Shown in pieces: positions 1 through 11,900 of a DNA stretch of 64,000 nt. Under the pieces are notes generated by a model, which had not been told where the DNA came from, ran no database searches, and saw nothing but the letters and a program-made list of their open reading frames with translations. The stretch spans positions 186,001 to 250,000 of the forward strand of contig NW_019774770.1 of NCBI RefSeq assembly GCF_001039355.2, in the 5' to 3' direction. The DNA is from Lingula anatina (taxonomy: Eukaryota > Brachiopoda > Lingulata > Lingulida > Lingulidae). The position numbers were made by a program, and so were the translations under genes. Each line of letters starts with the position of its first letter. The first letter of the stretch is position 1.

Positions 1-65
1 ATACTTAGAGTTTATGCAAGCTTTCCAGGCATAAACAATGCAAAAAGGACCAATGAAATACTCAC

Positions 66-2862
66 TCTAAGGGCTGACAGGGCCACACAGGCTCCACATC
101 TGATATCTGCATTGTGATCTTCCAGTGCCTCAATGAAGACCTTCATCACCTGGTCACGTGACATGCGGTCAGACGACAGCCTTTGTAAGTAGGTCACTGT
201 AATGGAAAACAAGACAATAAGCTTTCAAGTTATGAGATACTGAAGCAGTTTATCTTAGCGACAGGTCAACAAAATTTGAATCTTCATAACCTCCCATATC
301 TAAATGTTTATACTGCTTATCCCCTTAAGTATGAAAAAAGCATGTGATAAATGGTTCACAGGTGATAAAATAAGGTGTTTTAAAATAACTCAATTAGATT
401 ATAAAATTCAAAAGGAAAATAAATTAGGATTTTCTGACATTTTTTATCCCATACCTGTTGTCTGCTTGATCTCTGAATTGTTTGATATGAGCAGGAGTGT
501 AAGGAGCTTGATGCACTCAGTGGGAGGGACATCATACTGGAAGGCTTGGATTGTTTTGATCACCACATCTGGATCAGTAGAACGCAGCTTGCCACACATC
601 CACACTGTGAACAAAAGGGGGCAGCACTGTTAGCCACAGAAAATTTCCTTTGACAAGTTTCAACAAGACAGGCTTATCCTTGAATATTCACTCCAGTTTT
701 AAATTCAGTAGATATATTTTCTAAGAAACATTTCTTCCTGGTACTGTTCATAAAAAGACAGTTTACAAACGTTCTATTTAAAATTTTATTTTATCATTTA
801 TCTAACACAATCTTTTTTTCTGAAACAGCCCAGGCCAACGTCTACTTACATTCTGTTGCCAGGTCCTCTACATACTCTGCCACACTTGGCCTGCTGTCCT
901 CACTGAAGAAACTCAGAAACTGGTGGAGTGTCACATTGGCATTGCTATCTGGATCATAGCTTGGCATGTCTAGGATCTTTGCTAATGTTTTTCTGAAGAC
1001 TGTAAAAAATGATAAGAAACACACAATTAAATACCACTTAAATACCACATATAAAACATTATGAATTGAGTTTAATTTTGCTTTTATGTTAAAAGTGCAT
1101 TAGTGGTTAAAAAATGGATAAGCTCTTACTGTGTGTCCAAACAAATGCTAAGTATGCAACTGAATCATTGCCTGATTTAAGTAAACTGCATTCACTTAAG
1201 AAAAAAGTTCCTCTTCGAAGCATATACCTTTGCTGGCTACAATATCAAACTTGTCTCGGATTCTCTCTCCATAGCTCCTCTCTAGCTGTGCCAGGAACCG
1301 CTCACTGTTCACGTACAGACCACTGTGATCTACAGACTTCTGCCAGAACTCTTTCAACCTGGGATTACTGGTCACTTCACTCATTACTGAAATCATGTAT
1401 AATATATATTAGTAAATCATATAATTTATATGCTTTAAATAACAATGGTGTATTCCATAGTCAATTTCCACTGCTACCAGGATTTTTTTTTCTAAATTTA
1501 CCTTGATATCTATAAATATTTTTTCTCCTAACTGAAAATTTACCCAATATCATCGTCTTCATTACAGATCAAATTTGCTCAATCTAAATTATATTTTATC
1601 CTTGCAGTGCATAATTTCTCACCATGTTTAAAACCCAAGAAAGATATATTTCAATCAAGTTCTAGAAAGACATCTGAAGCGAGAAAATCCAACCTCAGCT
1701 ATGACTACTTATTTCAGAAAATTGAATTTCTATCGATTGAGCAAGAACATCTCCCAGTAATAAGTCCAATGTTATTCCACTTGGGACAGACCCAGGTTGT
1801 CCATGTAACACTCAGAAGACAGAATAAACAGTCAAAATCAATACTCCGAAGATGGTTTGGAAAAAAGATCTTGTCCTTACATATCACAGCTGTTTCGATC
1901 AAAATACTTGAACTAATCCAGATTTCTTTGGCAAAGAATAACTTTCCCAAACGAAACTTTTTTGGGGTAAAAGAAATCATTTGGAATATCTAAACTCAAA
2001 ACTTATCAGAGGAGTGAAAACTTTTTTTGAAAAGATATAACCAAGAGACAGTGTTTTACACATAACAAAATGGGTCAGAATCTAGGGTCAAGTTCTCTAT
2101 CAAACATTATGTTTGGGTTGGGTTAAATCACAAGATGCCAGAAGGCACCTCAGGTACATGACTTCCCCTGTAGATATATCAGATCTTTCACCCTTCACAG
2201 TACACTGACATGTCAAGAGTGGTAATGTTCACCTGAGATTTTTATTTCTGATAACAGCATGCCCTCACCTTTCTCTATGTTGGCCACATGTTTTCCTGCT
2301 TTGGCTATGTCGAGCAGCTTCTCTATGATTTTTCCCTGCATCTGAAGATGATCCAAGGAATACGTCTCCCGACATTTCAGTGGACCAAATTTTCCAAGGT
2401 TCTGAAAATGAAGAGATATATTTGCATAACCTTAGGTGATTAACAATGACTGTGAAATTAAATCGTAAGAGTCAGTTCTCTACTGCTTATCATGTAACTG
2501 ATCTTACACCACATCATGATTTACAACTTTTTATTGAACAACATAAAATTCCACCTGTTTATTGAATTAATCTTTTTATTTAAACTGGAGACCTAGCACA
2601 GTGGTGTCAATCTCTGCTAGACTATACCCTTACATTGAACAGTCTGTCACAGTAGATGAGATGGAACATCAAGCACACATCCACTGCGTCATTTCCCGTA
2701 CTAGCTGGCTCTGGACTAGTCCCTGCCCCAGCAAACTGTCTGTCCTCACTCAGCCTGTGAGCCAGAGACTCTATACCAGAGTCTGCCGTGGTGGTGGTCG
2801 ACTCGGGACTAATCAGGGGTTTGTCCTCTAGACTACCTCTGCTGGACTTTCTGCTGGTACTC
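66..2862 (-). CDS. RIPOR: RIPOR exons 12-17: C-terminal HEAT/ARM-like region
   Basis: Six exons of similar size (229, 133, 159, 150, 150 and at least 131 bases), mostly phase-1 junctions, encode residues about 643-960. Conserved landmarks are the CDRLFNNLGKFGPLKCRE block, followed by EFWQKSVDHSGLYV, VTLHQFLSFFSED, and helical repeat segments ending in EALEDHNADIRCGACVALSALR, the typical closing repeat of RIPOR. Regular exon size and phase suit a tandem helical repeat. Only a short tail should lie beyond the left edge, judged by family length. Confidence 0.92.
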
Positions 2863-5250
2863 CTGAGGAGGCAGAAAGGGATAAATGGTTAATTTTGAAA
2901 TATTATCTATTAGCAGTAGAGACTTCATTCTAGTTTTTATACATACAACTTATCTACCAAGTAAAGGCTTATATGTAAAGGCTTAATTTTAATTGTTGTA
3001 GATCAATATCAATTTATACTGTCATACTGGAACTGGCAATTCAGTTTCTTTCAATGTTAATCCAATTGAGAAAAGAAATCTCATAACCCAAGTCAAGTTT
3101 CAGATTTACTATGGGTCAACTTTTTAATTTTCAAATTTTCACATGTGCCTTGCTTATCCAAAAAGCATTCCCATAAAACTTGAAACACAGGGCGCCATTG
3201 TTCCAGACGTGTACCTTCTACTAGGGCTGTCCCAGTCCTCCTGATTGCCCTCTTCCTCCAGGTCTAGGAAGTCAAAGGCCTCCAAAGCACTCTCTATTGA
3301 GATACTGTGAACGCTGGGAGAGCGGGACCGACTCATTCGCTTCTGTTTCTAAATAGAACACAGCATGGGTGTTAGATATATAGTGCAAAGGGTTTACATA
3401 AGAAAAAAAAAGAATGATAAAAATTTTATATATTTATATAAATTTCTCTTCTTTGTATTAGAATAGTTCTACAGAAGCTGATTATGTGAAACAGTTAAAT
3501 ACAAGCTCATTTGGCTCATTTGAAAAAAGAAATGCAATACCCCCCGCCCATATTCCATTGTCACATTAAATGAGGCGGACAGTTCTACTGCATGATTTAT
3601 TCTCTCTGAGAATAATTGACTCCCAGGGTGGCAATAAAGTCATCCCAATACTTAAATGAAGTATGATTTGATTGCTTGGTAAATGACCAGAATTTCTGTT
3701 ACATTACTCATCTTCTACGCCCAAATTTAACTAGCAATTTTCAATACAGAAAGAAGGGCTAAAAATACATGTGAACATTCTTTATCAATCTTGAGAGCAT
3801 TTTAATCAGATATTTGCAGAAAGATCAAAATTTTCACAGGGAAATCTATATCAGTGCTGTAGTTCAAAAGAACTTGCTGTGCAAACATTTTGCTTAAAAT
3901 GTTTTGGTTTACTTGATTAGACAAAAAAGTGAATCATAATGATACAATTTTCTTTTCCATTCAGTCTGCTGGAAAGTGGAACAATTATTTCGATTTGAAA
4001 AATTACATGTGAGTCATATATCAGATTTCAGCCAACTTCACTAATGACATAAAAGCAATACAGTGAGACAGTTGAAGGATGAAATCTCAGCAGTGAAGCA
4101 CATTTGAAACCAGATTAAAGACATTATCCCTTCAACTATTCCTAAGTCAGAAGACCGTTTAAGGAAAATGAATCTTTGTGTAAAATTTGATTTTTCACTA
4201 GGTTAGTCAAACTGTGAAAATCATCAATAATTACTATGTGAATTTAGTAGGCAAGAAATTACCAGAGCCCTGCCTATGGATTGTTATGAATTTTGACCTG
4301 GGTACCAGATACAAAGCTAGTATCTATGATATATATAATGTGTAATTATGAAATGTATATTAAACAACATTGTATAGCACTCACTGCTAGCATCTCCTCC
4401 AGTCTGCTAATCTGCTCCTCCAGGTGCCTTAAAGCTGGATACTGGCCCTGGTAATCCTCCAGTGTTGTCTTTATCGCATTCAATGCCTGCTCCAGAGTTC
4501 TTGGCACCTCTTCATGAGGGCTCAAATGCATACCCGTAGTTTCTGACAATAATCTCATATCAAAAAGTTTTGGTTTTGCCACCCTTTCGGTGCCCACGGG
4601 CTCCTGGGATGACAAAAATATCTCACTCTTAGGCCTGGGCCTGTCTTGTTTACTGCTGCCATCTTGTGAATGTTTCTCCTGATGACTAGAACGTCTTTTA
4701 ATCTCAGTTTTTGAACTTGACGCCTCATCAAGTGGCAATTTTTTGTAGTCTGAAGTAGCAGGAGATGTTGGTTCACTGTGAACAACAACATCTCCACAGA
4801 TTGAATGTCTGTTGCCAATTATTAATGAGTCATCGTGGGGCCTCATTTCTACAGGGACTGAGAAACGATTGGGCACAAATACCAAACTTCTGTCATGGCT
4901 ACCTTCTCCCAAGAATTTGTTCTTTCCATATGCATTATCTCCAAGCCTGTTTAGTCTGTCTGTGGATACAAACTCAGACACTGGTCTTCCCACACGGCGT
5001 GTGGGGGAGGAAGATGAACTGCTACTGCTGCTGTTGGTACCAAGGCTGTGTTTGTCCTACAAAGGAAAATGTTTCCAAATTAAGAATTCTCTCTATGTCT
5101 TTGCTACAGTATTATACTGTTTAAGTTTTAATTAACAAAAGATTTTATTTATTGATGGAATTTCGATAGGTACGGATGGTTTTTAGTCAACCTAAATTAT
5201 AGAAAAAAAAATTTCTAAAAATTAAAATCTGGTTTGTCGGGTAAGGATAT

Positions 5251-5321
<71 letters not shown>

Positions 5322-8300
5322 TTAATCTTACAGGAGAAAACCTCCAGTCTGTCAGCCTCCCATCATCTCCAGTGAGTACCATAACTGAGGAAGCCTTCTG
5401 AGCCCTGGCCGCATTGACATGCACCCTGGGCAGTCCACTCCAGCCACCACCTATATCTTCAGCACCATCTAGAGGACTGAAAACAAAGATGACAATATCA
5501 TTAGAATGGTATTGGCATAGTATGGTATTGTATTTTAATTATTCAAATTGTATATGTAAGTGTTTAGTGCATTGAAATGTTTTATTATAGACTGCTCTTT
5601 ATAAGAAATATGATTCTGTCATAAAACTATCGTAAGACATTTATGACATTGAAATTGATATAGGCCATCCTTAACAATACTCAATGAACTGAATGTCTTA
5701 CCATGGATCTTTTTTTATTTATTAATATTGGGTTCAGCAGTTTAATTGAAATGACATTTTATGGAAAACATAATCTGCATTTAATCAAAACTAACTTTCA
5801 AATTAGTTTTCGATTATTGCCAATAACTTTAAAATCTCTTTGAAAGCAACTTCTGTTTCACCAACAAGTTAGCCTAAAGCAACTATAAACAATAAACCTA
5901 TTACTTTAAAAGTGGAACAATGTCACACAGTAAAAAACAATATGATTATTACACGAGGAAAAAGCCCACTTTCAACTTCTGCCCTTATCTGTCAAATCTC
6001 TGACGTGAATCAAGAATCCCACTTTGTTTTCTACAATATTACAGGAAATGGATAAATCAATAGCAGTCTCTTCTTTCCACTTACTTCCAGCTGATGATAA
6101 GACTGAGTTTTAGAGAGCCAATCTGGTTGAGATTGACAGTCATCAATTGTGGGTTGGCTGCAAATAGGTCTTTGGTATCGCAGTGTTTTTCTCCCAGCAG
6201 TGTGTTACGTGACAAAGTGTGCACTTCCTCTGCCTACAATAATCAACATGTTGTGTGAATAATAAAATTGCAGCTGGCTTATGTGCCTACCATATATTTA
6301 CTGGAATGAGGAAGAAGTGTGATTTATTAGAATGTGGGCAGTTTTTTAAAAGTATTTTGCTCTTATGTGAAGGCAGCAATTAATTTGCTTTCCAAATTTT
6401 CCTTTTCAAGCTCCACATAAAATTTACCTTTAACATTTAGTCAATTTTTTTTAACAGTTTGGTCATGTTCATCAACCACAAAATGAGAAAAAATTCCCTC
6501 ATTTGCCTTTCTTAATTATCTTTGACATCAATTTTAATGAGCTTTGTTAAATGATGACAATAAATCTTGTACAGAACATTACTGATATACCAATAAAAAT
6601 TCACGTAAATGTAATTACACTTCAAACGTATTGTTTGTTGTTCTTATCCAGCTCATATCCAACCTATACATTTAAATGAGCCTGACAGACCTACAAGTGT
6701 GCAGCTATGAGTGCCTCCATTAATATGTGATATCACGGGTGTCCATTATGAGACATCATGTGTGTGGAATGCACGTGCAGCCTACCTTAACAGTGAAAAC
6801 ATGCCCAAGCAAGCACTTGAACATGGTGTTCCCATGCTCCCACTTCTGCTGGCTACTCTTGTTGATCTTCCCCTTGGCCTTCCATTTCTGAGATCCATGC
6901 CTGATAGTGATATCAAACACATCCCCTGGGCACAGCCTGGCAAAGCCCACCATACCTGGAACACAATCGGGCAAGCTGCGTGACTATCTCAACATCTTGA
7001 CAATAATTCCTCATAAATTTTAAACACCATTTACAATTCCCAGTTAAACAACAACTACAACAAAATGCTGTCACCAGTCACATTTTAGAACTTATAAATT
7101 ATTTTGAGAAATTTGTCCATATATCTTATCGAGGAATTAATTCAATAGTGCAGACTGGATACTATTTTCTCATTTTTTTACCTTCAAAGTGTCTTTTCAT
7201 ACATAAGAGCTAGGTTTTGAATATAAATATCATATTTATACATTTCACTTTCATATATGCATTTTTCAAGAGTTACTCTTTGATATAAAGGAAAAATGCC
7301 TTCAGCTGATGTAAAGCTTCTTGTAATGCTTTTCCATAAGAGTACATTTACACTCTGAATAAAATGACATCATCATGCAATGCTAAATTGTTACTTTTGA
7401 TGAAAGTTACAGATTGCAAAATATCCCAATAGGACTGGTTTGATTTCATCTCTACTTTCATCAGAATTTGCTTCTTTCTATTGCTTTATCAGTAGGACTC
7501 ATCTTCTCACCTTTGATTCTACAATGAAAAGCTCCCATCACGCTTTCTAACTGGGCTTCAATTGCACACATATTCTGGAAAATAAAGAAGGAAAAAAGTT
7601 CACAAATGTTGTACACTCATTCAAAAAGAGATAAATGTTTGCTTTTCAAATCACCTTTTATCTCTTTGCCCTCTACACAAAAGTACTATTAAGTGACACA
7701 TTATTCAACTGTAAAAGTTATGTTTCTCACACTGATGAGTCAACTTTTTCCCTCCTCTGATGCAGAAACATAATTACATTCCTCTTACTTATCTCCTGAC
7801 ACAAAACATGTACATATGCTGTATAACCTACAGCAACCAACACCAATATCCAGGTAAACTGTCAAGAGCAGGCACATAATGAACAAGACTGTGGATTATC
7901 ATGTTTTCTTTTCTTCTGAATTTCCTGTGTGAAATCACACCTTTTCAATACAGTAATTACTCGATCTTTTCAATCAGGGAAAATTGTGAATTTCACAGAT
8001 ACTGTATTTCTTAAGTCATAGTTTTTTTAAAAATAACAACATTCCTATTGAGTGGTAGTAACAAAGTTGAAAAGCAGGCTATTCTACTCTTTGAAGTAAA
8101 AGCACCACAAATGATATACAGAAATATTAATTTTTATGATGTTAAAATAATGATTTTTGCCCATTGAAAAGATAAGACTCTTTGCCCAAATAACCATCAG
8201 ACTTCTGTGTTGTTACCTGATTGCATTCTTTGAATCCCAGCTTGACATTGGCAAGATGCTCTTTCTGTTTACCAGGCGATGAGATAAAAGCACGTGCCAT

Positions 8301-8689
8301 ATGCCGTGCACCATCTCGCAGACGTAATTGCACATGATACTGTTCGTGAAGCTCTTCAATCTGTAACAATGAAAAATAAATAAAAGACCTGGAAGCAATG
8401 AGTGTGTGAAAACAAATAGGGGCTCATCATTTATTTATTAAAAATGCAGAATGACAGTCAAACTTGCAAGGCTTCATATTAAAGCCGAAGAATATGTTTT
8501 ATCACAGAAATTATGAGCATTGTATTATTGTGACAGATAAATAGGAATAAGGGACAAAACAGAGACCTTGACAAATATGACCACATGAATACTTTCCAAT
8601 TTTTTGAACAATAAAAGTGGAAAGGAAGTTTTCTAAATTGGAGGGACAATTAAAGGTATAAATATCAAAATTTAAACTGCAGATCTAAT

Positions 8690-8739
<50 letters not shown>

Positions 8740-8948
8740 ACGCGCATTAGAGCACATATCTTCTACATGAAGGTAAAATCCTCATTATCTTGTTCTACAG
8801 CATATTATCCTTCCACTACTTTTGTAGTATAGTTTTTAAACATTAAATATAATTTATGATGACAAAAACGGCAAACCTATACTAACCACAAGTTCCTTCC
8901 AATGACTTAGATGTTTCACTGACAGATATTGTCTTAAGGACACCATTC

Positions 8949-8980
<32 letters not shown>

Positions 8981-11900
8981 GAAAATGTAACTTATAATTT
9001 GTATATATGTCTTTATATTATTTTCATATGGTGAATAAACAATACAAAAGCTTCAGGAATAAATATTTCACAATAATAATAATGTACTCTGCCCTTGAAA
9101 TAAGAAAGGCCAAAAAAAAAAAAAAAAAAAAAAAAAAAACATACATTCCACAATTTAACAATTGTTAACACTCTGACTTTGTGTGACTTGTATCCATTTT
9201 TACAGTGACACAGAACAAGTGACAAGTCCCCAAGAGGAATAGGAAATATGCAAGCTCATGCAACTCCATACTTCAGTATGGTAATGTGTAAACAGCCACC
9301 CCAAGGCTACCGAGCCAGCGTGCATTCTACTCAGTAATACTGTATGACTCAGAGGGCACATTATACATCAACATAAAATTCAAAAGCTGGAACTAATGGA
9401 AAATCTGCGGGCCTGTATGCAAAGTACTAGGAGCGGATGCATCCTCAGTCTCAACAACACAATGTAATCTTAATTTATTATTCCTTTTTTTTTTCAAGTT
9501 ATAACTTTTGGCTTGGAGATGTGTTATTGCTTCATGAATAAGTGATCATGTTATTGATTCTCACCTTTGCTAAATGGAATTCCAGCCTTTTCTTGTATCT
9601 TTCTGCTGATTTGATTTGCTGCAAATTAAATGAAATATGTAAGGAATATTGATTTGTCAAACATATGTCATTAGTTGTTACCTGACTTATACAGGGACCA
9701 ATGGCAATGCCATGTATTTTACATAGAAGTTTCACTAAACTGCATCTAAAATTGCTCCAAAAAAAGGGCTAAATAAAACAAGCATGATGAAACCAAATGC
9801 AGAGTGTGGCATGAAATTATTCTCATCACGTAAAAAGAAATATTTCTATGGAATAGGCAGGTATGTTGTGGTAAACCAAAAGGGAAATACAGATAATTCA
9901 AGCCAAATCATCCATATCTTTTCTACATGCTGGAACAATCTCCCACACTCTCTGGTGCCTCTGAGGCAGGAGCACGAAGAAAATAAAGATATAATATTAC
10001 AGCAGAGATGCATTTATCAAACCAGATGCTATCATTTAATGAAGGTGTTGCTCATAGAGGTGCCTGGCACTTCAGTGGAAGCTGTAACATTAACATGATA
10101 TCCCCCCTCCCCCTCAACCCTTTTCCCCATATGAAAATATGGAACTTGTATGAGACAGGGAAAGATGTACACCTACAGACTCACTGCCACCAACAGAAAA
10201 TGTAAAGACGAAAGGTGCATGCCAAGATCACTGAATACGCTGCTAAAATTGAAAAGTTGTTAATCAAGCAAAATCCAAATGGCAGTGATGCAAATGTAGA
10301 GAAACATGCATGGGAACACATAAAGGTCAGGTGATTGGGCTCATAATGCATGCTTATATATGTTCTTGACTTAAAATTCAAATGAAGAATGCTCCTTGGA
10401 ATCAATGTGAACTTCACAATGGCCTATCTTAGTTGCGGTAGTTGACATAGATCTTTCCATTCAATCTCCATATTTAAAGCATATGTAAAGGTAGTTCTTG
10501 TGAAAAAACTGAAGACACAAGATAATGGCAGTACAACAACATCAATAATGGTTTTCAAACTGCTACGTCCATGCAAGCATTGTATCCTTAAGTGACAGAT
10601 TTGAATGAATTAGAGTTAGTAGAATTTATGCAGCAAAAACAGTTATTAATATGTCCCCATGAACAATAACAAAAAAGAAAAAACAGTATGACCAACAAAA
10701 AGAAAGAAAAGAAAGTGATATAAGCAAGTAAAATGGACAATGAATGCCAATTACCTTGTCCATTTCATGAAGTTTTGCCTAGAAAAGAAAGTTGGCTCTT
10801 TAGGGTAGGTAAGACAAAAAAAAATAGATATAGAGAGTAATTCCGCATGGTTCTGGGCAATTTCTAAACTTCTTATCTGTAAGTACTTTGGGTAATAAAA
10901 GGAAAAAATGTCAATAGGTTATAAACATTTATACTCTGCATCTATTTTTTCCACATCCCAAATGACATTAAGATTCTTTGGACAAAAAAAAAAAAAAAAA
11001 AAAAAAAGAAGAAAGAAATTACCTAAATAACAAGCAGCATATACTGTATCCATTTTTAAACATTATTATTCAACACCTGATAATATTAGAAAATAAAAAA
11101 GATAAACTGAAACAGAAGGGTGGTCTTTTGTAGTACACTATTAAGTAAACAATTTGAATAAACAGGCATTTCTTGTTAACAACATAAAAAGGTCACAAAA
11201 ATATTACAGGTGGAAATCTCGTGGTGAAATATTGGCAGGAACATCATGTTTCTTGACGAAAGCAACTTAAATTTCAGCTTTCAGGTCATAACCTGAACCT
11301 TGCATTAGGTCCCCTATTCTTATCAAGTTAAATCTTTCCCTCATTTCTTTTTTCCTGTCAAAATGAAAATTCTCTGTACATTATCTAGTATTTCCAAAAA
11401 ATGGGTTTTCATGACACAGGATTCTTCGGCTTGTTTAATGGTGAGAAAAATGGAACCAGAAATGCAATGCAGTGAGACTATTAGCTTAGACCCTTATAAA
11501 ATGCGTCTTGATTGCTTACTTTTCAGGGATCAATACTTCAGGAAAACTTCAAAGAGAAGATTATTGGAGCTTAGCAAGAATAGATAGTATGTCAATAACA
11601 ACTGTGAAAATGAGTGATGAAAATTGCCATATTCATCATTTTATGTCACATGAACTGTGTAGCCTAGACCATTTCATGTGACAATTATAATGTTCAGTAT
11701 GAAAAACTTATTCTAAGCAAAAATAATCAATTAAACGCAAAAAAACTTTCAACAAGAGTTTCAGTCATGCCAGATATCAGTTATATCCACCACATAACTT
11801 GTGTCAAAATTCTCACCACTATGAAAAAGAGGCATATTCAATTTTAATAATTTGATGAAACGCATTCACCAAATCCATGTATAGTAAATTAGCTGCATGT

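Noticed and set aside
304-633. 109-codon plus-strand ORF opposite RIPOR exon 16
   Set aside because: It is the antisense shadow of the real RIPOR exon at 455-604.
1607-1993. 128-codon plus-strand ORF within a RIPOR intron
   Set aside because: Sits in the intron between exons 13 and 14 and is unlike any family I know; an overlapping ORF on the other strand is equally open.
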